From Desarmillaria ectypa (lineage: Eukaryota > Basidiomycota > Agaricomycetes > Agaricales > Physalacriaceae): a stretch of 64,000 nt of DNA. Each line of letters begins with the position of its first letter. Positions within the stretch are counted from its first letter, which is position 1. Under the pieces are notes generated by a model. That model saw nothing but the letters and a program-made list of their open reading frames with translations. It did no database searches and had not been told where the DNA came from. Positions 10,769 through 21,797 of the stretch are shown piece after piece. The translations under genes and the position numbers were made by a program. The stretch lies in NCBI GenBank assembly GCA_030407005.1, contig JAUDYN010000002.1, positions 2,728,001 to 2,792,000 on the forward strand, given 5' to 3'.

Positions 10769-12996
10769 ATGAGTATCGTGGGCTCAGTGTTTTCATCACG
10801 ATCGTCGCCCTTCCATGTCAGCAATCGTCGCGTCGCCCTCATCATGGACAGCATATTCGCCATAGGATTTGGTCTCGCCCTTCGTTTCGTCGTCGACACC
10901 GTCGGTCGCAACAACCTCAAGCTCACCGGGACTATCATTGGCCTCTGGGAGGGTATCGTGCTTCTTCATTTCCTACAGAAAATGCCATATTCCTTTGACC
11001 CATATGTTGGATATGCGGTCCGTCTTTTCGTCGATTTTTTGGTCACCGAGAGCATTGCTCGCTTGCTTCTCGTCGTCGTCTGGACCGGTTTGGGGATGGT
11101 GCTGGCAGATATTGCACCAGGTATTTGGCATGAGACGGGCATGCACAAGGCATGGCACCGCTTCAGGCGGGAGCTCTTTTTGCTGACCAGGTCAGTACCC
11201 ACCTTGCCGCCATTTACGAAGCCTCGCATTGTCCGATTTTCGCCTTCCCGGACGGCCTCTATCATTTCCTCAGCAGTCGGCTCACGAGCACCGTCTGTCC
11301 TCACCACTACCCCGACAGTCTCCCAGTCTTCAGTAGACATCCCACCTGTACCCCGTGCGCCCAAGAGACCTGTGCCAGGCTTTTTCCCGGGTGAAGTGTC
11401 GGAGACAGAGACCCAGAGCTCGCTATCAAGCAGCTCGCCAGCATCTCCTCCCGTCTCTCTTTCCGTTCCAATCCATGATACGGATACAGAAAGTCTGGTA
11501 TCAGGCCAGGGAACGTCGAGAGAATTCGCATTTCCTTCTATGCCTCCACAGGACAATGACGACCTGTATGCCTCCTCTTCCTCCGACACGACAGAGCAAA
11601 TGGACCCAACTACTCTGGATCTCCCAGAGATTGTCGTCGCGGAAGAGGAGCCTAATACACCGAAGCAAGATCCTACTGTCTTTCCACCTACACCAGAAGA
11701 CTCCCCTTATGAACCTCCCCAAGAAGAACGTGTCGTCACTCCACCTGCATCAGAGGTTCCGGTCATTCCTGATCTTCCAGAGACGGGCATCGATACGGAC
11801 TGGGAGAACGTCGAGATGGAAGATGGCGCGCCAGTGCTTCCACCCAAGGATGACCCTATGCGTCCCTTGAAAATGTTCCCTTCCTCGTCTCGCGCTCCAT
11901 CACAGGTCCACTCTGAGACAATAGCTCCCTCTTCATCAAGGCCATTGGACAATTTCAAAGCTTGGTCCGAGGTCGATGCGTCGTTTTCAGGATCTCCGTT
12001 TGAATTCAGGGCGGACAGCGATTCCCCACCAGCAATGCCCATTCCTGTCCATTATTCCCAGGCAGAAGTTCCTACTCACGATTCCGCTTTTTCTGCAGCG
12101 GAGCCTCCAATAATACTTTCTCCTGCAACCGACTCTCCGGCAGACGATGACGCTCTCGACCCACCTACAGCCGCGAGTACCCTTCGGCATTCACATTCAA
12201 TGGCGATGTCAACATCGGAACCCACGGACATGGCCAGCAATCTCGCGCGCGCTTCCTCCATTAATAAAGATATCCTAAATATAACACCAGAGGACCAGAC
12301 AAACCCTCCCCCTCCTTATCGGGAGCCACCCTTTACCACTGCCGAAACTGAATCCCCAGAAGCTGAATCAGAGCCAAGACCACCAACGCCGTCTAGCGAC
12401 ATAAGTGTCACTTCAACATCTTCTCTCTTTCAGGACGCTAGAGAGCACCACGCGAAGATGACTGAGTACATCAGCCGGGAGAAGGAGCTGGAACGGCAGA
12501 TAGAGGCGCTCGAAGCGGATGGCGAAGATGGCCTAAGCCAGAAGCTCTTGAAGACCAAGGAGTTGGATGCCCTCAGGCGGAAAATGACAAAGACCAGGGA
12601 AAGAGCGGAGAGGAAGTTTCATTACGGTGGGTGTTTGGTGTTCTATCTGTCTTTGTTGCTGCTAATTGTTTCGTCAAGATAATGATATGGATGCGCAATC
12701 TAATGAAATTGACCTGGCTGGACTGATACAGCAGAAGGCACTGGAAGTTACGGAGAAGCGACTAGCGTATCTCCTAAGCGCAGGGAAGCTAGATAAACCA
12801 TTAGTTGTCACGGTGCCAAAAGCGCCAAAGGGACGTCCCATCAAGGCGAAACTGCACACTGCTATGAAAGAGTATGTCTCTGTTTTTATCTCATCACCTA
12901 CACATTGACTGACTGAACACCAGGCATGGCATGGACGTCGTCGATGATGCATCGAATCAACGAATACTGAGGATAGTGCTGCCCCAGATTGTCTGA
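10769..12996 (+). CDS. Membrane protein with C-terminal degenerate Smr-like domain
   Basis: Exons 10769-12626, 12679-12871 and 12924-12996 join in frame. The first 120 residues hold several hydrophobic segments (SIFAIGFGLALRFVV, TIIGLWEGIVLLHFL, IARLLLVVVWTGLGMVLAD). A disordered Ser/Pro/acid-rich region of about 400 residues follows. Next comes a charged helix (YISREKELERQIEALEAD) like the DUF1771 helix that precedes Smr domains. The last two exons read NEIDLAGLIQQKALEVTEKR, then LVVTVPKAPKGRPIKAKL and RILRIVLP, matching the Smr fold order. The catalytic-type DLHGL motif is DLAGL here, and the G-K-G-x-H turn is absent, so nuclease activity is unlikely. Probable location is a membrane, with the Smr-like part on one face. 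Confidence 0.75.
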
Positions 12997-13329
12997 CTTA
13001 CGAACTGACATGTGTAACGTCTTATATCTTACATACTTATGAAGTTTTTGTTGTTGTCATATTCTTGTTTATATTTACCAGTACTCTCATATACCATCTA
13101 CTACGCAGGATGTATTCATTGTACAATCATTTTTATTCTTTTGGACCGGAAGGTTCTGCTCCTACAACTTACGAGAGAGAGATGGTTTTCCCGGCATACT
13201 CTTCAGCTTCAAACGTCGCTAGCCATGATGCAAGAGACGCAGGCGTAATCTGTCACTAATCTAATGTTTCTTGGAACAAATAGAAAATCCTCAACAAAGG
13301 CCTTCTACCCAGTCAAATTTTGATGACAT
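12997..13329. other. Convergent intergenic region
   Basis: 333 bp between two converging gene ends. Nothing coding is supported; it should hold both 3' UTRs. Confidence 0.4.
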
Positions 13330-13901
13330 TTACTCGATCCCGTACACCTTCAAATCCATCATACCTGGAGACGTGTATACGGAACTAAGGTGGTTTTCAA
13401 ACACTTTCAGCGGATACACCCCACGATCTTCCAGTCCCAGCTTCTCAAGAACCCGTCGACTCGCAATGTTCTTGGCGTCGGTGAACCCAAAAAACTCCTT
13501 AATACCCAACGCCTCTGAAGCATATTCGAGCAGCTTCCTAGCGGCTTCCGTCACATACCCCTGGCTAGACACCTCAGGGAGCATAGCGAATCCCACGTCA
13601 GGCAATACGACTCTTCGGGTGAGTCGCCTTTCATTAGGCCCACAATTCCAACAGGCTTTAAGGTCCCTTTGAGCGAGACCAAGTACTAGCCGTACCCATG
13701 TCGAGCGTGAGTAGCTACGAAGCGGTTTTTGATGAAGGTTTTTGCTTGTTCTGTGGTAGTGATGCCCGTGTTACCGCATTGGGCAATGAAGGAAGACGAG
13801 TTGGAGAGTTCAACGAGAAATGTACAGTGAGCAGGAGAAGTGGGAAGGTAGTAGGAGATATAAAGGCAACCGGTTTCGATGCGGAAGTTGGGGTCAGTCA
13901 T
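13330..13901 (-). pseudogene. GNAT acetyltransferase, broken by a stop and a frameshift
   Basis: Read from the ATG at 13901, the sequence follows a fungal GNAT N-acetyltransferase. It runs NFRIETGCLYISYYLP, AHCTFLVELSNSSSFIAQ, TTEQAKTFIKNRF and HARHGYG. It then meets a TAG at 13686-13688, directly followed in the same frame by YLVSLKG and VGIVGLMKGDSPEES. A one-base shift near 13610 then moves the match to another frame, PDVGFAMLPEVSSQGYVTEA, NIASRRVLEKLGLEDRG and DLKVYGIE before the stop at 13330. The acetyl-CoA-binding loop Q/RxxGxG/A is represented by SQGYVTEA. No GT-AG intron removes either lesion without losing conserved sequence. Either it is a young pseudogene or it carries assembly errors. 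Confidence 0.72.
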
Positions 13902-14006
13902 GGTGGTCAATCGTTATCAGTGATCTGCAAGATCATGTGTTCTTTAAGTGATGTTAGAATAAAAGCGATATAAATAGTGAAAAAGAGAGAGAGATAAACT
14001 GACTCT

Positions 14007-15074
14007 TCACAAGAAACTACCGCCCTTCCCAGTGCCGAATCGGTCACCGAGACCCTTTGCGTCTCGCAGCATTTTATGTCGCGTACTATCGTCCATCAAC
14101 CGCCCACCAATGGACATATCTCGAGTGTGGTCCCAAATAGCCTTAGATGAATCCTCTTCGTCATCCTTCGCGCCCACCGACCTTGCATGAGAGTCGACCA
14201 ATGCCGCGCCGCGAACCTTGCGCTACAATAAAAATCAGCTCGAGAACGAGTAAATGAGAAGAGGACACACAGTATGCTCCTCCACACCTTTCCGAATGCT
14301 CTCATCCATCTTCTGCTTCTTCCTTGCCTCTGATGCCTCCTCAGCGCTCACGCTATTGTCAGCATTCACAGCCCGCCGCCGTTTACCAGACACCTCGTCA
14401 GCGAGTCGTTGCTGCCTCTCAGCGGGTGTCTCTGTCCATAGGTTATTTTCCATCTCTTTCGCAGGGGCGGCGGACCGAGCGAATTGTCGAGGTTTGTTGA
14501 GTTTTGTAGGATCCAAGGCTATGATGACGATAAACAACGAAAATATTATTACAAGAGGGGAATCGGCTTACTCCCGAGTAAATCAGAGGACGAAGGGGGC
14601 ACCAACATCCATTCGTCTCTTTTGGGTGCTTTTGGCCGAGATGCTTCCTGTATCTGCAGTTAGACATTGGACTTCCAGTAGAGTAGAAGACAATCAGCGG
14701 ACCTCTATTTTCTTCCTACGCTTTTCTTCTTGTTCCATAAATTGCTTGACGCCGTCTGTCTCGTAGGCGCTGGTTTGCCCTGCCGATAGCGGTTTCGGTC
14801 CTACATCATCATCCGATTCGTCATCATAGGTCGGTAAAGCTGGGCCTTGTAATCGTTTTGGTGGACCTGCTTGACGCACAGCGAGGAGCTCTGGTGGCAG
14901 AGCAGGTGCATAGTCATCTTCGTTGTCAGCGTCATTTTGCTGCTGTTGCTTCACTAATTCTAGAGGTATTTGAGGACCTGCGACCGAAGGACCAATATCC
15001 CCTTCGTTGTCTCCATCAGCATGCTTGGTCTGTTCCAAAAGGTGGGGAGGAATTCCGGGGCCTATTGAGGGCAT
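14007..15074 (-). CDS. GPALPP motif-containing protein (DUF3752)
   Basis: A hydrophilic protein carrying the family hallmark. The N-terminal exon (15074-14703) has repeats of the type GPGIPPHLLEQ, GPQIPLELV, APALPPELLA and GPALPTYDDESDDDVGP, and ends in a charged helix. Exon 2 begins at 14653 and gives RPKAPKRDEWMLVPP, the conserved 'KREEWM' segment. Later exons give LDPTKLNKPRQFAR, ENNLWTETPAERQQRL and, after another intron, SSKAIWDHTRDMSIGGRLMD, the conserved DUF3752 C-terminus. Splice joins such as TLDPTKL are in frame. Molecular function is not established; the human relative GPALPP1 is nuclear. The exon 1 donor (GTCCGC) is weak, but the join restores the family sequence. Confidence 0.88.
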
Positions 15075-15220
15075 TGTGGTCGAAAGTCAAGAAAGTCACG
15101 GTCACGTGGAATGGGTTAAACAATCAATAGTCTAAAGTTATTCTAGACAAGATCTGCTTTCCCATATATACATTCATAACTATACGTATGATTCTTAAGC
15201 CGTGGTATATCAACCATCAG

Positions 15221-17480
15221 CTACCAATCGTAAGCGTCAGTTTGCAGATACATCTCTTTGCACGTCGTCCTTTGTCTGAGTATATCAATTTGTACACCGG
15301 CAACGGCATTGCTAACATCAGATATCATCGATTCGGACCCGCACGCTGAGAATAGGTGTCATTGAATCTTAATAAGACAAGGGCATTATTAAAACTCACT
15401 GGTCACTGCAACACGTCCTTCCCATGTCTGCGATCTTTCTCGGATAATGTCAAGAAACTTTGGGCGGCCAGTATGCCAAAGCGCCGGTAATGCCTCAGAC
15501 AAAGACTTCTCTTTCGTGTCATTTACAAGGTCATCGTTCGAGCCGCTCTTGGATTCTATCCCTTCTGGTCCAGCATCTTTTCCAGTGACGAAGAAGCTCA
15601 CAGAAACACCACCGTCGTTGATTTCATTAATAGTGTTAGAGACATATTGCTCCATCTTCTGGAATTGATCTATAGAGCACTTAGGAATCATAGGATAAGA
15701 AGGAAAACATGATATTCACCTCTAGAACGAACAACCCAAATCAACTCAATTTTTCTGCACCGTGTTTTCGCGCCGATTTCGCCTTTATGGCATCGAATGA
15801 GATCCTGGAAGATGGGCAGAATATAGGCAATGCCACTTCCTCCAGCAATGAGCAAAGCGTTATCGAAAGCCCGGAGTTCTGGCGTTGTATGTCCGAAGGG
15901 ACCATCAAGGAGAACAAACAGGTCCCTGCGACCACCAGCTCTTTTGCAGTATTCTTTGAGGGATCTGGTAAAACCCTTCATAGGCACGATGATAAAAGAC
16001 ATGTCGTTCAGTTGGTCATTACCGCTCGGTATGCTGCTGATGGAGAAGGGGTGGGACTCCAATGGACGTACGCTGAGGAAACGAATGAATACATGCTGAC
16101 CGGGGGACCATCGGAGTTTCGTGGGGATGCTGAGGTGTAACATGCCAGATGATGTTACATGGATGTGCGCAACATGGACATGCAGGTTGACATATATCAT
16201 GTAAGCGACGCGGAGCACAATACCCCAGCCGAAAACAGCAAATGTTGCATACATGTAGTACCTGGTATCATGTCTTAAGCCGAGGATTCTGGAAATTTCA
16301 TGGATAAGGCCTACCCTCCGTCAAGGTACTTCCCGCAGTGAAGCCACAAGAATCCAAAGTACACTGGATTAGACATGAGAGGTAGCAGGAACATTTAAAT
16401 ATACGAAGCTCACCGCCAACGGCCACAAGATGGAGAACCCAGAAACACTCGTACGCTGCCTTGCGGAAGATTGGAAGGCTAGCACAGCAAAGCCAGATCA
16501 GCGGTGCTAAAGCAACGAAACCAGTCCAATAGGCATACTGAAACAATATTTAGACCCAGACCAACGAGCCTGCTTGTTACTTACATCGTGGTGAAAGTCA
16601 TAGTTAATTCCGCGTTCCCTAAGACCCTGAGCTGTTACCATGGCCCCAAACACATACGAGCTTACCGATTGGAGTGTATAGTCATGGAAATGGTGTGTAC
16701 CAAAGACATATATAAGTGCAAGCCCGCCACTCCTTGATGGAGCACTTGCATCTTCTCATGGGAGCTACCTGTCCCACCCAGGATGAACGTAAGAGTATGT
16801 TTCAAGAAGAAAAAAATTATACCCACCTATCAAGGTACCAATGAAGTTGATTTTGTGTCCGAATACTATAAGAAATGGGAGCATCGCCATAGCAAGCCAT
16901 TCGCTTCGCAGGCCCAAAGGAGGAGATCCATCTGGCAAAATTAATTAACAAGTGTCGAAACATAAAGGATTGATAGCGTACAAAACGGGGGCCTGTAGTA
17001 ATATGTGTCCGCGAAGCAGTAAAGAGTGGTGAAAAGAAATCCCGCAGCAAGAAGCAAGATCTGGCCCTGGTTTCCGGCAGTGTACCATAGAGAGATGAAT
17101 CTATTGACCGAGACAGGAATACGTGGGTACGCGAGCAGTCGAAAGAGGGCATAGAATTTATCCTGTAGAGTCAGAGACTGTGACGTCGACCCAACAGCGA
17201 GGCTATGACATGATATATTAGGATATTTAAGCAGAGAAAAGGAACTTATTATTCACCTGCGTCGCTGAAGAATCCTGAAGTGAACATTAAACAAGATCGC
17301 AATGAAGATAGTGACGGCGAAGAAGTATAATCCATAATAGCCGTATTTTACAGACGAAGCCCAAGGTTCATGGGTAGACTGGTACGCCATCATTTCCGCA
17401 GAGGTAGGAACGTAATGGCCATTGTAATACGATCCCGCCACTGGATCATGAGACATTCGAGCATGTAGAAGTGAATCCAT
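15221..17480 (-). CDS. Ferric reductase (FRE/NOX family)
   Basis: A plasma-membrane flavocytochrome that moves electrons from NADPH through FAD and two b hemes to external Fe(III) or Cu(II). The chain starts MDSLLHARMSHDP at 17480 with one TM segment. Exon 2 starts at 17202 and reads SLTLQDKFYALFR, then GSPPLGLRSEWLAMAMLP. The heme-binding histidines are visible as VLHQ...SLVHT and FWVLHLVA...FLWLHCG, each pair about 14 residues apart. The cytoplasmic half has the FAD motif HPFSISSIP, a DGPFGH loop and the NAD(P)H motif GGSGIAYILP. The C-terminus reads ACGSESMISDV and stops at 15221. Roughly ten short introns. Likely induced by iron or copper shortage, but no operator was identified. Confidence 0.9.
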
Positions 17481-18890
17481 TACGACTGGAGCCCAGGAAA
17501 AAACAGTGAGGCTGACAGAGGGGTAGGCGACAGGCGTCTGTAACTACATCGTATGGTGCTGAATTTATACGTCCAGATAAATTAGGCGAAGTCTCCAAGT
17601 CCAGCTTCAAGTTGCACCGATAACAGAAATTTCCGCCCCTGACTAAATGCGGCAATCATCGGGACCTGAAGAAATTAGAAATTAGAAAATTTATGGCGTG
17701 ACTGTGACACGGCACAGGCCGGCACCAAGGTGACGAAGGGATTCCCCATAGACTTGCCATTAGAAATGCAATGGGGAATCCCAAGAGTACGATACGATGA
17801 AGATAGAAAGTAGGGAGGCTCTGGGGTGTCTGCAGGTGGAGGAGGAGAAAGAGAAGAGTAGTCTGGCACGCTATGGGACAAAATACTTTGTGGACAAAGA
17901 TTTGTAGCGGAAGTGAAGCAGAATGAGGCAATTTCTGGCTGAGTCAGCACGGCTAAGCCAGTCGCAAAAAGGCGAAGGGCAAAAATCACGCAATCGAGAC
18001 CTATATAAAACTTGCTCACCTAGATGACTCATCTTGTCTCTTCCCCGCTATCACCTCTGCTGCCTTCCCTCCTTGTCTCCTCCGGTTGGTCCACACGCGT
18101 CGTTGATGTCACCTTCACTGTCTGAGGCAGCATCGCTAGGCTATCACCTCCACCCGGCTTTCTCTTCATCGAGCACTATCTTGTTCATTCGAGTTCTGGC
18201 GCCGCAACGAATGCAGCTGTCCTACGGTTCTTGCTAGCTCTCACCGCCGTCTTCCAGATGTGTGAAAGGTCTTGCCTTCTCAATACCAACCGCTCGTTGC
18301 TCTTGCCATCACCTAAAAACAACTCGGTATTGCTCCCTGTCCAAGCCCTGCATCTGAATCTTGTGACATTATTCCTTATGGTTCACTTTATCCTGCTTTA
18401 TCCATTGAAGAGTAGCTCGACTGTTCATTTCTCCGCGCCAGCACCCCTCTTTCTTTGCTCCTATGTTGATCTCCGCTGTCTGTGATACCCTAATCGATGG
18501 GCTTGATGGCGCGATATCGGATGATAGTTATGGAAAACCGCATGTTGCTGGCGGACGGCCGTTCCAATCGGTTTCCGCCCTCATTCTGGGCACAGGGTTT
18601 TCTCAATTTGGACCTATGCGCTAGGTCGTTGTCTACTCTTGATGCACCGGATGCTATTTTTATCGCCAGTAATTCCGACGAATTGGAAATCCGCAGTACT
18701 CTACTTTCATAACCTTTGGAATCGGAACGTTTTGACACGCTTCTAACTGGTTGGAGCTTTGCATTGAAACATTGGGGTTTATGTTGTAAAAATTCACTAT
18801 TGTCGTACTTTTCCATGCTTTTAGACCGTTACATTCCGATCCCTAGATGAATCAATGGAATGGATATACTAAGACATGGACGGACACACC
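17481..18890. other. Upstream region of ferric reductase with an unexplained open stretch
   Basis: 1.4 kb between ferric reductase and the end of MET8. The + strand has a TATATAAAA box at about 18003, a pyrimidine-rich leader and an ATG at 18024. From there one frame is open to 18485 except for a single TGA near 18123. The encoded sequence includes SPPPGFLFIEHYLVHSSSG and a hydrophobic run AVLRFLLALTAVF. I do not recognise it. It could be a small broken gene, an intron-containing gene or chance in CT-rich promoter DNA. Confidence 0.25.
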
Positions 18891-19796
18891 TCAGTGTCGA
18901 TGACACATAAGTAGCAAAGCAACAGATACACTGCCTGCTATGAACCCCAATGTAGCTGGCAGTACTGTAGAACCATCATGCGGGATTGCGTCGAGATTCT
19001 GGGAGATCGAGTGGGAATTATCCTTCCCTTGCTTGACTTTCGGTTTTCCACCAACGTCACGCAAAGAGGGTACACGATTCTGCTCCCATCCTTCATCAAG
19101 CAGCCTCACAATCATTGCATCGTCCAGCTGAGTCAGGTCTTCCATGTCCCATTCATTGCATAGCTGAGACATCCACTTCATCCTGCGTCGACTGACGGCT
19201 CCTCCAATGCCAGGCGCACGCTCCTTGAGGCGCTCCCTCAACCCCCCAACTCGTCTGATGGCCTCGCCTTCATACCCGCCTAATGCAGCATTGAGTTTCG
19301 ACTTGAGTAATGCTGCTATTCTGGGACCAGATCCGTTGGTCGATATCATGATTTGCAAGGGACCATCGCGTATCTGAGCACCAAAGTAGAAATCGCATAG
19401 ATCAGGTATGTCTGCAGCGTTGACGGGAATTCTTTGCTCGTGACACAACTCGACAATTTGTCGGGAACTGCTAGGATCATCGAGAGCAGTAAGGACCATG
19501 TCCATCTTATAGAGTTCTGCGGGCCCAGAGAAACGGCGGTCGTAGTATGTGATACGATCCGGACAGAGTTCGATGAATCGCTTGGTTCGAGGGTGAAGGC
19601 CCTTTGCGGGAGCGAGAATAATGACCTTTGCATCGGCAGAAAGAACGGCTTCAATGCGTCCTGACGCGACTTCTCCCCCGCCGACGATGAGAACAGTCTT
19701 GCCCTTGAGCTGCCAGGCGACGAGCAAAGACGATCCGCTGAGGTTTGACGAGATGGATGGGTTCGAGGGAGAAACAGATACATCTGTAAAGGACAT
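18891..19796 (-). CDS. MET8: Siroheme synthase, precorrin-2 dehydrogenase/ferrochelatase (MET8)
   Basis: Met8 oxidises precorrin-2 with NAD+ and inserts Fe(II) to make siroheme, the cofactor of sulfite and nitrite reductases. The single-exon protein has 301 residues. The Rossmann motif is LIVGGGEVASGRIEAVL near residue 35. The segment VNAADIPDLCDFYFGA includes the aspartate that corresponds to the bifunctional catalytic Asp141 of yeast Met8. It is followed by ISTNGSGPRIAALL, the conserved tetrapyrrole-side motif. Unusually, the last 25 residues are a hydrophobic helix (LPATLGFIAGSVSVALLLM) ending in CHRH, which looks like a tail anchor absent from the soluble yeast enzyme. The core length otherwise fits the family. 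No upstream control element was identified. Confidence 0.93.
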   Translation of the reverse strand: MSFTDVSVSPSNPSISSNLSGSSLLVAWQLKGKTVLIVGGGEVASGRIEAVLSADAKVIILAPAKGLHPRTKRFIELCPDRITYYDRRFSGPAELYKMDMVLTALDDPSSSRQIVELCHEQRIPVNAADIPDLCDFYFGAQIRDGPLQIMISTNGSGPRIAALLKSKLNAALGGYEGEAIRRVGGLRERLKERAPGIGGAVSRRRMKWMSQLCNEWDMEDLTQLDDAMIVRLLDEGWEQNRVPSLRDVGGKPKVKQGKDNSHSISQNLDAIPHDGSTVLPATLGFIAGSVSVALLLMCHRH

Positions 19797-20231
19797 TGCG
19801 ACAGAGGAATAGACGGCGAGTGGACGACGCAGTTAACTGGACCGTTTGGCGGGACCAAAGCGATGCTGACGACATGTGTTTGTGTCTGCTTGGTATTATC
19901 TTTAGTGGCCCCTATTCTCGCTGCCAACGGCCGCACCTGTCTAGACTAGGAGAGGGAATATAATGACAGGCTTGGAATACATTGTGAAGGACCAATTTTT
20001 CGCTTTTCCTTTCATTTATCGCGTCTTGGCCTCGCTTTTTGGATAAGATGCGGTGAAATTTGGAAATAGGAATGCTCGCAGCTGCCGAGGCTGTGCTTCG
20101 GCATTAGGTGAGCGCACCACAGCGGCAGGCCCTTCAGCTTTCTACTTTCCACTCCCACTCTGCCCCCTACTTGATATTTGATTTTCGTCTTTCGTCCATT
20201 TTCTTCTGTATCAACCATTTAATCACTCCTC
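19797..20231. promoter_or_regulatory. Divergent promoter region MET8 / LEA-like gene
   Basis: 435 bp between the divergent start codons of MET8 and the LEA-like gene. No coding evidence. CT-rich tracts precede the ATG at 20232. Specific sites were not recognised. Confidence 0.4.
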
Positions 20232-21522
20232 ATGGCCTATCGAGACCCGTACGCTGCGCAGTACGGCCGGTACGAGCACGACGCCCAGTACACCCAGCCC
20301 GACTTTAATCCTTACAGCCATCAGCAGCCCCATGCTACCTATGATGAGGGTGCCTACGACAACTACGGCTCTGGCTACAGAGATGAACCCACAGACGCCC
20401 GTGGCCCCCAACGACAAACCACTATGAAAAGTCACATCAGCACGGGTTCCATTGACTCACCTACGGGCGTCAGAGTCAGAGAAGCTGACAGTGTCAGTGG
20501 CTTTGACCACGGAGAGTTTACACCCAAGGAAAAGTGCGTCTCCATGGCCCTGTTTTCCCCTAGTTACTTAACACCAAACAGGGTTCCTCAAACCTTGAAG
20601 AGCTATCGATATGAAACGCAGGGAAATCTATGGACAAGGGTAAGCAAGTTCATTCATATATGGATATTTTATTGATGTCAAATAGGGAGGACGTCCAAGG
20701 TGTATTGGGAGGTTCTGCTGCTGTACCCTTCTGATTGCTGTCTTTCTAATAATCAGCATAATCTTGTCCCTCGCTTTGGTTAGACTCTCGTTGATTTTTC
20801 ATTCCGATATTAATATGTATGCAGTGGATTCGGCCGCCCAACGTTACCATCGGTGATCTTCAAACAGTGTCTTCCGATGGTAGTCAGTTCAAACTCACCA
20901 ACGACGGTGTCAACATAAACCTTGGCGTAAATATAACGTATGTATTCCACAAGTGAATCGCCTGTCATTTATTAATCTTGTCATAGGGTCGACAATCCGA
21001 ATTACTTTTCAGTCAACCTGAAGAAAGTAACGGCCGAGGTAACCTTGTCTCAATTTCCATTGCCGATTTACCGCTCATCACTGTACCTCAGTTGTTCTAC
21101 CCTCTTAATAGTTCCAGCACTGGTACCGACATTGGAGGTGGAAACTCCAGCAACATCAATTTCGCCTCGCACTCGGAGACCAACTTTACCTTCCCGTTCG
21201 CGATCGAATACACCCAAGCCAATGACCCCAACAGCGCCATCCTCGTAGATCTTCTTGAAAAATGTGGAATTCTTGGTACAAAGACTAATATTGATGTCAA
21301 TTACAAGATAACGGTAAGCCTGGCCTTTCTTTCGTATTGCGGCGCCTCATAATCGTTCCTTAGCTTGCCATACGCATTCTTATAGTAACGGTTTCACCGG
21401 TCATTTCCAACTCGTTCAGCTTTGCATGTCCCCTCGACTCATCATCGCTTTCGGTGCGCACCACGTATGAGTTATCCTTATTTCAGGAGCTGACTGCTTT
21501 TTATCAAGGATCTCATGGGTAG
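20232..21522 (+). CDS. Single-pass membrane protein with LEA_2-like domain
   Basis: The N-terminus is a hydrophilic Tyr/Gln/Pro-rich cytosolic segment (RDPYAAQYGRYEHDAQYTQP). Small exons then give SYRYETQGNLWTR and GGRPRCIGRFCCCTLLIA, leading into a TM helix (IAVFLIISIILSLAL). The outer part reads WIRPPNVTIGDLQTV, LTNDGVNINLGVNIT, VDNPNYFSVNLKKVTAE and FTFPFAIEYTQANDP. This follows the beta-rich LEA_2 (WHy-like) fold of fungal and plant NDR1/HIN1-like proteins. Six or seven short introns; the final join gives SSLSELTAFYQGSHG and a stop at 21520-21522. The cysteine cluster next to the membrane could be acylated. Cellular function is unknown; a stress- or vacuole-linked role is only inferred from the family. 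Confidence 0.78.
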
Positions 21523-21797
21523 TTCCGGCCTAAATCTAACCAGCATCGCTGGTATATTGGGAGGGTCTTAGCTTTTCAATTTCCTCGCATTGTACATGTA
21601 TCATTTATATCAAAATCTGGACTATCTTTACCTACTTACCTGTATGAATCTAGTACTGTTTCAAGAGGTGCCTTTTTGGTTTGGGAGGGCCATACCAATG
21701 ATTTTGAACATTCATCAATTCATCTATGGTACATATAAACATATTGGGATTGTACCAATAAATAGCAGTTCATTCCCGCTCAGTCGTCAACTAACCG

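Noticed and set aside
10966..11589. 207-codon minus-strand frame
   Set aside because: Antisense to the disordered Ser/Pro/Glu region of the Smr-like membrane protein; such low-complexity codons often leave open antisense frames.
15709..16140. 143-codon open frame on the + strand
   Set aside because: It lies antisense to the FAD-binding exon of the ferric reductase, whose frame shows clear motifs.
17140..17260. Apparent frameshift between ferric reductase exons 1 and 2
   Set aside because: Using the acceptor before 17202 instead of the one before 17162 adds SLAVGSTSQSLTLQ and restores the frame, so no lesion is needed.
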